Shown here one piece after another: positions 12,447 to 26,736 of a stretch of 64,000 nucleotides of DNA. A model generated the notes under the pieces. It was not told the origin of the DNA. It saw only the letters and a list, made by a program, of their open reading frames with translations, and made no database searches. Position numbers and translations under genes: made by a program. The DNA lies in contig CM048845.1 of the NCBI GenBank assembly GCA_026545225.1, positions 125,228,533 to 125,292,532 on the forward strand. Reading direction: 5' to 3'. How positions within the stretch are numbered: the stretch's first letter is position 1; every line of letters starts with the position of its first letter. The DNA comes from Cornus controversa (lineage: Eukaryota; Streptophyta; Magnoliopsida; Cornales; Cornaceae).

Positions 12447-14964
12447 TCAAACAGTATACGATTGCTGAATTGTGTCAATGTCAAGGCCCTTCAATTTCAC
12501 AACTGATTCAACATGGCCTTTTAGTGTGTGCAGTTCTCTCAGCCTGCAAGAAAGAAGGAAAAAAAAACACATCATGACATATTAAAGTATTAGAAGCATA
12601 TTTAACTGTCTCTCTCTAGAGCACAATGCATACTAGATGCAATATTGTATGTCTGTAACACATTGTAGAAATAGGCAGGTGGATAGCAGTATCACAATAT
12701 CCACATGGTCAACTATGAAATCCCAATCAATAGAGCACGTTCTTTTCCACCAGCCACTAAATTTTCTTACTCCAAAACAGTGAAATGCCAAAAAAGAACC
12801 AAATTGATTGCTAGTTCATGCATCCGTCAGATTGGACATACTAAGTGATGGAGGCCTTGCAACCCTTGTACCAGCAAAAATTATGAATTTTGCATGTTGA
12901 TCTAGTTGACGATATATAGGACAGGGTGCAATCTTTTCAACACATCATTTAAAGATAATGCCACTATTTTGATAAATTAAAAAATATTCAACTGCAGATT
13001 TTACTAATTTGCATTGGACTACTTGGCAAGCTATTGGACTTCAATTGACAGAAAAATAAATCCTAACATTTAGATCCTCACATTCAGAAACAAGAAACAA
13101 AAGGATCTCTCTAAATGACCCCAAAAACAATATATTTTCTATATCCATATATGTCTTCAATATAAATGGAACAACAACATATATCACAGCAGAAGAGCAT
13201 AAAAACTTTTCTTGAAGATCCAAGCCAAAATTAATTTCATTTGTGTGTGTACCTTGCAAGCTCAGCTCGTCTTTTTGCCTCTTCAGCCATCTGATTATGA
13301 TCCGTCAAACTACTATGATCACTGAATAATTTGGTATCCGGTAGAGGCAGCCCATGGAGTGTCCTCTGTGCATGCGCCCATTTAAGCTCCCGCTCTTCCT
13401 TCCCAAAATCCTTTTTCCTTGTGAAGGCGATCTGCAAAATAGAGAATTCCGCCAAACACAATCAGCCAAGAGCTTCATCCCTAAATTACTCTAATTGATC
13501 CAGTGTTTGTCATACCCTTTGCTCGATAACAAGATCCCAAGCCCGCCCACTCAAAGCATATCGGATAATGAACTTAATAAAATCAAGCGGGATGTAAAAT
13601 ATGATGTTATACAGCCAAATCACCCCGGCCCAACCCCATCCAATCCCTTCAATAGCAGCAAAACGCCAGTTTGCATAGACAGCAATCAATGTGGCAATCT
13701 GCTCAACAAAGAAGAAATTATAACACTTGGCTTAATCAAAAGTTGCTTGCACATAAAACATAAATAAAATAAACCAGCAGTTTACTCACCAGCTGAGCAA
13801 CGACAAAAGCCACGACAAGCAAAAGGCCAGGACGCTCAACAAAAGACCAACTCCTAGCTCGTGTCACAAATATGAGGGCTTGACTGATAATACTCACTTG
13901 CAAGTATACTGCTGAGGCAAGCTTTCTGAAGTCATCGTGAGCTGATTTTTGAAGAGTTGGGACCTTAAATATACGCTGGAATTACCAAGAAGGTGTAAGA
14001 CCAAGCAAGTTTAGCAAATTGTTTGTCATTATGTTCACTAGCAGGGAACTGATATATCAATGAAAAGAGTCAGGTCCATAGCTAGTCTAGTTGAATAAAA
14101 ATACATACATACTACAAAAGATAATGTGCATAAATGTAGGACATAGGTTGTTAATAATAGAGCATCATTACTTGGAACAAAAATGCAAATCAGACGCATA
14201 CGACCATAGTTAATTAAATTCCCAATAAACTACCGTCAATAAGAAAAACATAAATCAATTCAACACAATTGAAAAGCATAAGAGGGACATGATATGTCTT
14301 GACTCATGAAGTTAATGCCATACAGAAAAAATGAACTGCTGATGCTATTCTCAGATTCAAAATATGTAAACAAAATAGTGAGTACATGGAGAGCAGCTTT
14401 AATGAGAACAAAGGTAACTTTCAAAATTCTGTTAGGACTGATGCCAGATTCAAAATAATAGAAAAATTAACTTAGAGCTGTGGCTAAGGGTGGCAAGATT
14501 ACTTATGGGTAAAGTGCATAAAACACCCTTGTAGTTTGAAAAATGTGCAAAAAACTCCCCTCATGTTCACTTTCCACCCCTATAGTTTTTATTTGGTGCA
14601 AATCAACCCTTCTAACCTATAAAATTACCTTTATACCCCCAAAACATTTAAGCACAAAAAATTCCAAAATATTTCTTAATGTGAAAAGACCAAAATGCCC
14701 ACTCTCTCTCTTTACGCTCTCTTTTTTTTCTTTCCTTCTTTCTCTCTTCTCTTTTTCTCTCACTCAGGCTCTCTCTCTCTCTCTCTCTTCAATCTCACAT
14801 CTATGCTATATACATGTGTATATATATATTTTATTTGTTTGTATTTTCTTATATTTATATATTTTTATATTTACACACATGGTCCTTATGTCCATTAGTG
14901 TGTGTTTGTGCATGAACCAACACATTTCTTAATGTCAAGGTATAGGAGCAACCGTCTCTTGCAA

Positions 14965-15013
<49 letters not shown>

Positions 15014-18000
15014 ATGTGCATTATGCAGGGTGGGATATGATATTCAATTTTACTCGAAAAATGTTAAAACCAGTAGCTACACTTTTTTGGTGTCGATGGA
15101 TTTGAGAGGGGACAAAACTCTAAGAGAGAACTAAATGCTTAACCAAAATATCTTCCAATTTTAGTTAACAAGTGAATTTGCATAACCAAAATATACTCCG
15201 TGTCCTAAGTTATTGAATTTGATAATTACCAAAGTGAAAGAACTACAGGTATAAAATTGAATTTGATAATTATTAATAATATTATTATATATATATATAT
15301 ATAATAATATATATCTATAGATATAAATCTAAAAATATATAAAGGAAAGAAAAAAAAAGAGGGGGTAAAGAGAGAGAGTGGGCATTTTGGTCTTTTCACA
15401 TTAAGAAATATTTTGGTATTTTTTGTGCTTAAATATTTTGGGGGTATAAAGGTAATTTTATATATCATAAGGGGTTGATTTGCACCAAATACAAATTATA
15501 GGGGTGGAAAGTGAACATGGGGGGTGGGGGGGTTTGCACATTTTTCAAACTACGGGGGTGTTTTACTTATACGTAAAGGTGGTGAGAGAAAGGAACATTG
15601 CCGATTAACTTGGAGTTGTGGCTGAAAGAAAGATGTGACAGGGAACTGATAAAAAGTGTATAAAAAATAATAGTTAGATGTCGGTAGTGAGGCCCACCAT
15701 GATTCATACCGAATTGACACTGAAAATTCAAGAAGCATGAGGAAAGCTTGAATGTTTTTAAGATGGAGTTGGGGAAGTTTGAGTGCAGTAAAGATGAAAA
15801 TGTTAAAATGGATATGGGAGGTTTACAGTAGCAAACCTTTAAGCCAGCTGATGGGAAAACAAGCTTTATCAAAATTGATTCCTTTGACAAGATCTAGTCA
15901 TGGAGTTATTCCAGTGCACACTGGAGGCTTTTTAAGGATAAAACAGATAAAATATTGAGGATATTACAGTCTCAGAAAATATGACCATAAAAAGAGTGGC
16001 ATAATGGAGCATCACCTCCAGAGAGTCCCACAATGGCAAATGGTGCTTGGATGATGATGATAACTTAAAGAAGAAAATAGAATTGGGCTAATTTATAAAA
16101 ACCGACAAGAACCATGAGAAAATTGTGAAATTCATAATCACACGAGTATTTTGGTATCTTTTACTAATTTTAAGTTTCCTTACAGGAAAAAAGTCTGTCT
16201 TATATGCTGCCCAAAAGAAGATGACCGTCATCACTGCCAAGTAACCACCAAGAATTACTCCAGTTGTAAAAATCTCTGCTAACTTCCAGCTGTCTGGCAG
16301 AGGTGATGGTTTCACTCTATCCTTTGATATTGTCATAATGGTACCTGGCATAGCAAACAGCTAGTGAGTAAAAAAATCTAAACAACAACTGGTTTCCCTT
16401 TCTTGCCCTCAAAATTAACAACAAAAACCATTTGAGCTTAAGTAAAATAAAATGAAAAGCAATGTGCGTCTATTTGTCTGTATTAACTGAATAAATCAAG
16501 GGATTAAGTGTTCAATGTAATAAAAGAAAAATAATAAGTACCATCATTGAGGATGGCAATGATCAGCACCATGAAGGGTGGGAAGTCAAACTCCCATATG
16601 AGGGCAAGTAACATGAAACCAAGCTGTCAAAACAAAAACAAAAATGAACAGAAATAGGTGAAAGATAAATTTACCAGCCATGACAAGAGGAGAGGATCCA
16701 ACCAAATTATTGTTGATCAAATTGTGATTCTTATGGAAAAAGTCCAAATACAATTGTAAAAAGAGGTGGTTTACAACAATGGATTACAACAATGAAATAA
16801 CTTACCACAATTCGGATTGTAATGGAAACTGCATAAATCTGCATAAGAAAATGAAAAACAAAAAACAAATAGTTTACTTTAATTGCACAATCATGGTAGC
16901 AGTACAGGGCACTTGCAGAGGGCACAATGCCATTCGGTGACCAATGAAAGCGGGGCGATGGCGTTGGAAGACATACTACCAATCACACTCTAAAACAAAG
17001 AAACTATTGCTTGATGGGAACCCAAACTTACTGTGTAATTTTTCATCCTCTGGAAAATCGCCCGACTAGTCAGTACAGCACTAATGATGACACTAAGGCC
17101 AGGTTCTGTGAGGACTATATCAGAAGCACTACGAGCAGCATCAGTTGCATCGGCAACAGCTATTCCAATGTCAGCCTTTTTAAGAGCAGGAGCATCATTA
17201 ACTCCATCACCAGTCATTCCACATATATGTTTTCTAGCTTGTAAACGTTTAACAATTTCATATTTGTGCTCTGCCCCAATAGATTAAATGAGGTCAGTTA
17301 GACAAGTAAGAACCAAAGAAGAAGTTCTCTCTGAATATTTAACACTGACACAAAATCAGTATTATGTTATGTACCCATCAATTTGAACATATGAATCAGG
17401 AAAAAAATAAAATAAAATACAACTGTTGACTCCAGCATTCTAGCTACCACTGTAGGAGAGTTCAAGGGATAAATCTTTCTCCCAGTAGGGTGCTTATCTT
17501 ACCATAGAGGCTTATGGAAAGTTAACTGAAATTTAGAAAAACAATAACCTTCAAATTACAAAAAATATTACAAAAAGAAGAAAAATGTTACCAGGGAAAA
17601 CGCCAGCAAAGCCATCAGCTTTCTCAATCAGCTCATCAACTGGCAAAGCTGCAATTGATTCATCCTTATTTTGCCCTAGCAAAGCAGATGAAGGATACAT
17701 GTTGGTTCCCATTCCCAGTCGACGTCCTGTTTCCTTTGCTATTGCCAGTTGATCACCTAATAGATAGAGGTTGAAAGATTCATGCAAAAATACAAAATAA
17801 ACTACGAAAAAAATAATTTGTGAACACAGAAGTAAATTTTAAGAAACAGAACTCCTGAAATAACGGATTAAACAAGAATTTCTTAATGGCATAAAAATTT
17901 GCCAACTCAAACAAAAGCATGCAGATCATGGAATGACCCACTAAAGCTAGGCACATTTAGGTCTCTTAAATTAAACATTACGAAACATTCACAGCAGCAA

Positions 18001-21000
18001 GGTCCACAATTAACATTATGAGCACCTGCACCATACTTGAACTCCACAGACCACGAATATCTGGTACATGACTAGAGCTTTACTTGCGTAGCCCATGAAC
18101 TATAAGTAACAATTGAGCGGATAGGCGATTTCACCACAAGTTCAGCCCCACGCAATGAGATGGTCTTTATTTTTCTCAACAATAGACTAACAATCAAGCT
18201 TGGTGTTGATTTGTTGGCTTCAATTTCCAATGAAGTCTCAATGCAAAGTTAATAAATATCTAATCATTTTCAATCACATTGTCCCACCACCATCACATCC
18301 AACAATGCCACAATGCACTGTCACCTCCACCACAGCATCGTCCACGCTAAATATGTTTGCCCCGCCCCTAGTTGGTATTAATAGAAAGTGGATATTTATT
18401 CATGTTTTGAAATACACAGATTGTTAATTTTGTTTATACCTATGGCTCAATCTTGATAGAAGGATTCAGTGAGTTCCATATTTTCTTCAGCACTGCCTAA
18501 ATTAAGTCACGCAGTGTCACATCTACTATTAATCAAAGCACACATAGAGAATAGTATTGCATCATTTTACCCAACACAAAATTAAAAATAAAAAAATCAC
18601 ATTTTTCCTTAAAATTCTCATTTGTATACCCATATAAATTTTCTCTAGCATCAATTGAACAGAGCTAGTTCATTTTTTTGTACAATAATCAAAACACTGA
18701 CTGAGCATGTTCAGCAGAAAAAAGAAAGACAATTCTACACAGGACATACTCACCGGTGATCATTTTAACATTTACCCCTAGACTTAAAGCCCTTCTTATT
18801 GTATCTGCACTGTCATGTCGGGGTGGATCAAAGAGAGGCATAAGGCCAATGAATTGCCATGGACCTCCAGGGCTCTCCTTTCTTCCTTCAGGAACTTCCT
18901 GCCATATATGTTCAACAAAGACTGTAAAATACACTGTTGTAGGCTAATCACTATTGAAATAGACATTGATATTGAGTTGAATCAGTAGACAGTATAAAAA
19001 AGATAATAACAGAATTACATATTACCTGATACGCTACTGCAAGAGATCGTAAACCTCGATCTGCAAACTTATCAATCACAGCATGAACTCTACGCTCTAT
19101 GTCTGATTTATTGTGTGCAAGATTCAGAATCTAAATAACCATATTACATACATGAATTAGGACAGTGAGTTTTCAATTATAGAGCCAGCACATTACATAA
19201 ACAATTACTGGATAATATACCTGTTCTGGTGCACCTTTGCTGACCCGATGCATTTTACCTTCACTGTCAATATATGTCAGAGCTGTTCGCTTATCAGTTG
19301 GGTTAAACGGAAGGAAGTGAATCTCTTGAATACCAGCCCTTGCCTATTTTTTATAGCCAAGAAAAAAAAAAGTTTTATAAATTGAAAGACCAAAAACAAA
19401 ATTCAACTAGAGTGAAAAACCTATTTTTATCCATGCTGCAGCTGCACTAGCCCAAGGTGTCAGCATTAGGAATCAGAGCCAAAATCCTCCCTTGGTGACA
19501 TATTCTTTGTACAAGAAAATTTATATACCAATTCGCATACCTCCTTTGGATCAGACAACATCCCCACTATAGCGGCATCTATTGCATCTTGGTTTTCTAC
19601 TCGGGAGGCTCTGGCAGCCATCAAAACTACAGCATCTGCGTCTACTCCTTTAGTTAAGACCTTAAAGAGTATATCCAAACAAATCGTTGGAACGCATTAC
19701 AATGCACAATGTTGGAAATTCAATAATTAAGCAACACACCCCCCACCCCAAAAAAAAAAAAAAAAAAACCTCGATAATATTTTTGTCAACAGTCAGCTTG
19801 TTCAACGTCAAAGTTCCAGTTTTGTCACTGCAAAGCACATCCATTCCTGCCATTTCTTCTATTGCTGTCATTCTTTTTGTGATGGCTCCCTACAATAATT
19901 AAAAATAAAGATAGACTTAGACATAGCACACCTCAAACTAAAATTGGTTGAAGTACAAGCATTAGAATGGCCACTATGACCAACCTGCTGAGATAAACGG
20001 TGCGAGCCAATTGCCATTGTTACAGAAAGAACTGTAGGCATTGCAATGGGAATTCCTCCAATAAGAAGTACCAGCAGATTGTCAATTCCTGGACGATAGG
20101 GCCTACGTTGAATTGGGTACATTACAATGATTTCTATAATCATCCCCACAGCTATGGAACATATACAGAAATTCCCAATGGCAGTCAAGACCTGTTAAGC
20201 AATAAGCAGAGTTATGAGTACATAAATCAATTGTAAGCTATCTCAAAATAAAAATGGAGTGTGATAAAGTTTACCTACGAAGCATGCATACTTCTATAAG
20301 AAGGACATACCCCTATCAATACTCGCAGATACGTGTCGATACTTCCTAAACGTATCCAAAATTTGAATATGGTTTTATTTATTTATTTCTAACACATATC
20401 TGATACTTCTCAAATACTTTGGTCGCATATCCAATACATTCTCAAATACTTTAAGACACGTATTTAACAAGTCTTGAACATTAAATATAACTTTTTTTAA
20501 GTATATATATAATAGTATAATTGTTAAGAAAAACATAGAATTTCTTCAAAAGTATTGAGACACATATCATGACTAATTTAGTCTAAAATTATCCATGCGA
20601 TATAACTTTCAACTCTCAACTTGTTTGTCATAATTTTTTTACAAGGAAATGTTAGTAAATATATATATATATTTTAAAATTATACATAAAAATATATTTA
20701 TTTTTTATTTTTATACATATCATTTTTTTCCTAGTTGGTACACACACACACACACACACCCACCCCCAAAGAATTGTTTGCACCCAAGAGGACTTGATCC
20801 TTGGACCCAATGCTTGCTAGGCACTAGGGCCAAGTTCTTTATCCACTTGAGCCAACCCTTTGGGGTTTCATTTTTATACATATCTATATTAATACAATAT
20901 ATACATTGATGTGTCCTTGTCATATCCTTATCCAATTTTAAAAAAAGAAAAAGAAATAGTATTGTCATATTCTTATAGTATCGTGTCCTTGTCCCGGGCC

Positions 21001-21950
21001 ATGTCCGTATCCTTACTTCATAGAAATTTCTAGAATTGTAACCAAGAAACTTGTTCACCACAAGAGAGTGGACTTTGACAAAATCATAATGGAAACCAAC
21101 ACTAACATGAGCCACTAAATTTGATGTAGGTAAAAATGAGAAAATAGTTTATATTACAAACCAAAGTAGTATTTTTTTAAGTCTGTTGGATTTGCAGGAC
21201 TTGCTGTGGAGTGATCTTATTCAGGTTCTTGTAGCTGAGTTAAGAGGGAACAAATTCAGAAATAGAACTCAAAAATTGTGGTTGGTTGCTTCCGAGAACT
21301 TTTTATGGAGGGAGAGCTGGAGAGGAATGCTGGGTTGCTAATTATGGAAAGATGACTGTATCTGATATTCAACATTGATATTATTTTCAGTTTTCACAGT
21401 GAGCTTCAATCTCTCCATCTGAAAATAAAATACGCTCAAGCTAATAGGGAATTGGCTGGGCAGTGGGAAATTAAGGATGTTTGTTCTATTAGAGTGTATT
21501 ATGTTGCTACAGTTCTATGTGAGGTGTTTCTATTTGCACTTGTTAACTAGGAAGTTGTTCGCTTTTAGTTGTTTTCTGTTACTTAATGATGGATAGTCTG
21601 GACTCTAGAGTGAGTTAGTTGGTCCTTGTTTGTTGTGCTTAGACCTAGTCTGCTGTTGTATTGTTTGTGCTAGTGGCCTGGGTATTGTATTATTGCAGTG
21701 TCGGTTTCTTGATCAATAATAACTACAACAACAATGAAGCCTTTTTCCCAACTACTTCAGGTCGGCTACACGAATCCTATGTTTCGATTCCGCTCTATCT
21801 AAGGCCATAGCCTCAGTCAACCCATATGTTATCACATCCTTGATCAATAATAACTAACCCAAAATATATTGTATCTGTAATTGCAAAACCATATCTATTG
21901 GATGCCTTTCTGCTAAAATCCTATTACTTCTCCCATCCCAATATTATGTA

Positions 21951-21992
<42 letters not shown>

Positions 21993-23875
21993 TTTCCATT
22001 TCCCTTTCTCTTATCATTCCTGTATTCACTTTCTTTTCTCTTTACTATGAATTTGAACAAAGAAATTTGCATTTGATTAACGTACCTTCTGAAAATGTCC
22101 CACTTGATTTGTGGAGTCCACAAGATGAGCAGCCTTGCCAAAGAAGGTATGCACACCTGTGGCAATGACAACTGCTTCAATCTCCCCCTGTTTGCAGGTA
22201 GAGCCCGAATAAACACCGTCCCCAGGGCCTTTTGTCACAGGAAGGGATTCACCAGTCAGTGCAGACTGCAAAGCCCAAACAAAAGGACTTCCGTAAGATA
22301 ACTCAACTACCAGAAATTCAACGTTAATTCACTTAACAAAATAACGACAGTTGCAAAGACACCTGGTCAATTTTTAATGGGTCACCATCGAGAAGACGAG
22401 CATCAGCTGGAATTATATCCCCTAGTTTAATACTAACTATGTCACCTGGGACAAGAACAGCTGCATCTTCTTCATTCCATTTCCCATCTCGGAGAACCTT
22501 AAATTTTTCATTTGAGATTCAGTTAATCAAGGAGAAGGAAAAACGTCACAACCTAGCCTTAAAAATAATTTATAAATCAAATTACAGAAAAATGCAAAGC
22601 TGTAATTGGATAATCCTGTGTCAACCAAGAAATCAAAAGGTCATAGCCAAATGAGTCATGATTTAGAGTCCGAAAGTCCCCAACTCCAACTGATTTTATG
22701 TGAGTGGGGGATGACGTTAACCCCACTCGCATAAAACAGACGGAGCTGTCCAACTGTCGGACTCTGAATCATTTTCCTAGCCAAATACAAGACATAACTC
22801 GCTTCTATCCAAATAGCAATACCTTTGCTTTGGGTGCTAGACGTGCCATGAGAGCTGCAGCAGCATTACCAGCATTGTTCTCCTCAATAAAACTTATAGT
22901 CGAATTAATAAAAAGCAGAGTGATGATCCCAACAAAATCCTGCCAATCAGGTGGCTTTCCCTGCCAATAAGAGGGTGATATGAAGTTCTCTTGAGCAAAA
23001 TCCTCTGCAAATAATCATTACTATTGGAAGTTGGGAATCATAAACATAAAGACCATATTTGGTTGGTGAGAAAAAAGAAATTAAAATTATAATATCAAAA
23101 AAATTCATATCTGGCACCCAAAAAGAAAACCTCAGCCCAACTCATCCTAATACAACAAATTGACTTGTCCAGAGTAATTTTAAGTATCCAGAATCCAGAA
23201 TAACATAAAACATGATATTCTCAGTTTCTCTCTCAGCAACCAAACAAAGAGGAAACAAAGAAATGGTGCTCACTCCTCCATTGGCGAGTGCAATGGCCAT
23301 AATAGCTGCAGCTTCCATGACCCATGAAAGAGGGTTCCACATGAACCCTAAGAACTTCAAAAACTTGCTCTCCTGCAAAATCCAAAATACAAAAAATAAA
23401 TAAATAAATCATTCTCAAATTTCAACCGGAACCACCATAAATCTGGAACGAAAAACACCATCATTCTTAACCGCAACAACAAGAACATCAGAAAATTCAG
23501 GGGGGAAAAAAGGATTAATAACATAAAAATAAATAAATAGAAGAAAAAAAGTACCTTCTTTTCCTCGAGCTTGTTGTGCCCAAATATTTCCAACCTCTGC
23601 AGAGTAGCCTCTGTTGTGAGCCCATCTCTGGTACATCTCAGATTCTGGAAAACCTCCTCAATTGGTATGTTCTCCTGAAAAACATTTCCATATTCAAACT
23701 CGTCACTTACCCAAAACCAAAAACCATCAAAACAAACACACACCATAGCCACCAACAAAGCACAAACAAAAAAGGTCGTAAAAACAAATAACAGAGAGAA
23801 GTTGAGTTTCAGAGTTGGTACCAAATCCACAGCTTCCCTCAACAGAGCGTCCATTACTTCATCTTTGCTACCCAT
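12447..23875 (-). CDS. AHA: Plasma membrane H+-ATPase, AHA4/AHA11 type
   Basis: P3A proton pump that uses ATP to export protons and energise secondary carriers. 21 exons join in phase to 956 aa: 23822-23875, 23555-23674, 23274-23372, 22823-22960, 22363-22497, 22086-22265, 19985-20191, 19770-19889, 19541-19660, 19221-19343, 19026-19130, 18754-18898, 17592-17756, 17032-17270, 16806-16838, 16542-16623, 16184-16344, 13790-13975, 13516-13698, 13253-13431 and 12447-12543. Seen motifs: TGES (186-189), PIAMP (290-294), phosphorylated Asp333 in DKTGT, KGAPEQ (427-432), TGDGVND (590-596), and LND with Asp688 in helix 6, the proton-site equivalent. The C-terminus is the autoinhibitory R-domain ending Tyr-Thr-Val, where the penultimate Thr955 is the known 14-3-3 site once phosphorylated. 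Wording such as [23 protein letters not shown] and [11 protein letters not shown] fits subfamily II (AHA4/AHA11). No disabling change was seen. Confidence 0.97.
14499..15577. mobile_element. Foldback element (Mutator-like MITE) in H+-ATPase intron 17
   Basis: Left arm (about 14499-14720) and right arm (about 15358-15577) are inverted copies of roughly 210 bases, sharing AAAACACCC, GTAGTTTGAAAAATGTGCAA, TTCACTTTCCACCCCTATA and AGACCAAAATGCCCAC. A 10-bp imperfect flank repeat, GGTGGCAAGA and GGTGGTGAGA, may be the target duplication. It accounts for about half of this 2.2-kb intron. The centre holds a TA microsatellite at 14969-15008. No transposase frame. Confidence 0.72.
20311..21010. repeat. 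Repeat of the 'gatacgtgtcc' family in H+-ATPase intron 6
   Basis: The ends carry many copies of words such as gatacgtgtcgatac, cgtatcc and gtgtccttgtc. Similar words bound stretches near 28860-29290 and 44500-44960, suggesting one family of mid-size non-coding elements. Exact ends were not found. Confidence 0.4.
21220..21870 (+). mobile_element. Possible non-LTR retrotransposon 3' end in intron 6
   Basis: The words caacaacaatgaagcc, aggtcggctacacgaatcc and attccgctctatctaaggcc (21730-21810) match my memory of a 3'-end motif common in plant non-LTR elements. The sequence upstream is G/T-rich without a reverse transcriptase frame. Family assignment is uncertain. Confidence 0.35.
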
Positions 23876-24440
23876 CTAGCTCTCTTTCTTTTTGTGCGCC
23901 TAGGGAATAAAACACAGATTATTATTCCTATTATTATATATACAACCGCACACACACATAAATTGCATGTATATATAATCTAACCGCCATGAATGAACCT
24001 ATTTTTGTACGAGAAATCAAGAAGAACTCGTAAGAATTTCAAAAAAAAAAAAAAAGAAAAGAAAAGAAAAAAACTAACCAAGTTTATTTAATTAAAGAGA
24101 GGTTCGGTTTTGTAGATGAAGAGGATGATCATGAAGAGCACAATCTAGGGAATGCGCGAAAGAGGAGTAGTGATAGAAGTAGGAGGAGGAACTCTCTATA
24201 TCTACGCAATTTCTCTCTCCTCTCCTGTTTTTCTCTCTCTAAAATGTAATCGTAACAGCTTTTTTAGGGGCACGATTCTCTTATTGCGGATGAGCAGCTC
24301 AAAGAAGATCATGTACTTGGCAGGTACACACACTTCTTCTGTTTGTTGCACCATTTTTTGTTTTTTGTTTTTAGTATTTCATTTATTAAAAATTCTTTTG
24401 CCACAATTATTGTATTGAAAGAGAAATGCAATAAAGGTTG
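23876..24440 (-). promoter_or_regulatory. Presumed 5' UTR and promoter of the H+-ATPase gene
   Basis: Sequence ahead of the start codon has CT/GA-rich leader-like runs (24170-24245) and an A-rich tract (about 24042-24071). The transcript start cannot be placed. The 5' leader may hold an unseen intron. Confidence 0.35.
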
Positions 24441-26696
24441 GTAGGGAATATATCAATGGGGCGTCCTACTTTTTTATTTCACAAAGTTGCCCCTGGAAAA
24501 AAAAAATCCCCTGAACAAAATTACCTGTTGACTCTTTAATCCTCCGATGTCACATCATTTTTCAAAAAGCATTGGTTGAGCTACTCCATAGGTTTTAAAT
24601 CCTCCATATTACGTCTTTTCATATAAAGTGATAAACTAGGCAATTACGGCTTTGCACCTGTAAGAAATCTCACCTTTTGTGCGAAGATAAAACCAAAAAT
24701 TGGAAAGAACAAATAACAAATAAATAGCATCAACCTACCAAGAAAGAAAAAAATAAAAAGTAACAACTTTTTTTAAAAAAAGAATAAATCACTTTGTGTG
24801 AAGATACAAACGAATCTTACCTTGGACAGAAATTCTATCTGATGCACTTTGATATATTGTATTTTTCTGTGCAATTAAATTGATATTTCATTGTTAATGT
24901 TGGTTGTAGTATTTTATTATTGTATTTGTCTTTAAGTAACCGTCACACAAATTTTGTTTCTCTTGTATGAATGGTGATTGATCACTTTTTCATTTCGTTC
25001 TATTAATCGTCATATCGTTCATCATATTTAACTGTTTAAATTATTTTTGCACGTGAATTATCTGTCTTCATTTCATTCTATTACACGTCATATCACCTAT
25101 ATATCATTTGTTATAACTTTTCATGTTTTTTTTTTTTTTATCTTCTTCAACGTTTTTAAAAAATTAAACTTCATTTTTTTGACAACGGCTTCTTTTTTAA
25201 AATTTAACATTTTGTTTTATAAAACATAGTCGATCGATGTGATAGCATACAGTGGTCATTAAACTGAAAGGTAATACTAGTACTTACTAATAATTTCTTT
25301 AGATTTATTTTGTTACAAGTTTTCCAAATAAAAAAAAAGGGAAATTGTTCATTTTGTAATTTTGTAGTATATGAAAGATACATATAGTGCTACCATATTA
25401 ATTACGCACATTACCAATAAAAGGTAGTAAAAGAAAAGTCAAGTAACAGTCAGCCTAGGGCAAGGGAAACGTCATTGGAGTGGGGTGAGGTGTGTATTGT
25501 CATTTTCTTACTTGATTGTCTGTGTACTCTGCTTCATGTTGACCTTTGACTTGATTTTTCCCAGGTAGGAAAACTGAGCATTGACGTGTACGGAATGTGC
25601 CATGATGTACAAACTATGTTGCCAAGTAGTAATAAGACCCGTAGTATGGGAAAGAACAAAAGAGTAGCTCCGAATTGGGTTTGATTGAATTTCGTAACAC
25701 GTCGCCTTGACAATATAAATATTTGGTGAAACCTGGTCTATCATCTTTCCATTCTTTAACTACTGGAGTAAATTAAATTACTAGCGTATCAGGAAAGACC
25801 TGTTTCGGGCACTCCAATTTTTTCAATAATAGTTGGGCACTATTTCAGTTACGGAAACAGAAAGTCAGAAATGCCCTTCCTCGCATTTGAGCTATATATA
25901 TATATAATATAAATATATATGCATCATTAATAAAGTAAGAGAAAAATTCAAACAAAAATAAAATAAAGTAGGTTGTCACTTGTCACTGCAAAAATAAAAA
26001 ATAAAAAAAATAGAAGCTTTGCTTTAGTGACCTACACGATGTTGTTGTTGATGTAGTAGTAGAATGCATCCATATAGCCAATACTTTAATTCTATTTAAC
26101 AATATTTTGCTTGAGAAAAGATATTTTCTAGACTGTTGGTAGAAGAGCACCACATGGGTGTTTCAAGACTCTTCTATGAAATATAATTATATATATATAT
26201 AAATACTATAGTTTTTTTTTTCTTGCCTGATGAAAATATAATATATAAAAAAAATTTGTTTCTATGGAATCTCCTCTTTCTGGGAAGTCCTTTTCTCCTC
26301 TGATATATATATATATATATATATATTTGCAGGAGTCTCTTTCAATTGCACTTTAATTTTGTAAAAGTATAAAAGTGTTATCTGCCAAGAAGAGTGACGT
26401 TGAGATGATATGCATGCATGTGTATTGTGCATTTTGCAAGGATTGGTTTGATTTACCCATTCTGTTGGTATGTCATCTGCCCTTGCTATTTACTTTATTT
26501 ATGATGACGTACACCATAATTAAATGAGAACAAGATCGACATATGATATGATTAACCAGTTTCCATAATTAATTTGTATATTAATTTTTCGACTTATATG
26601 AATGTCTTCTGTTTTTTGTGGCTAGCTTACTCGGGATTAATAGAGTTTTGTGAAGTATCTTTTCCCTTTGATCTCGTGTTACTGTCCCAGAATCAG

Positions 26697-26701
<5 letters not shown>

Positions 26702-26734
<33 letters not shown>
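26702..26734. repeat. (TA)n microsatellite
   Basis: Uninterrupted TA run of about 33 bases. Confidence 0.9.

Positions 26735-26736
<2 letters not shown>

Noticed and set aside
23357-23875. 172-residue minus-strand open frame at the start of the H+-ATPase
   Set aside because: It reads through exon 1, intron 1, exon 2 and intron 2 by chance. Only 23822-23875 and 23555-23674 are coding by family alignment and splice sites.
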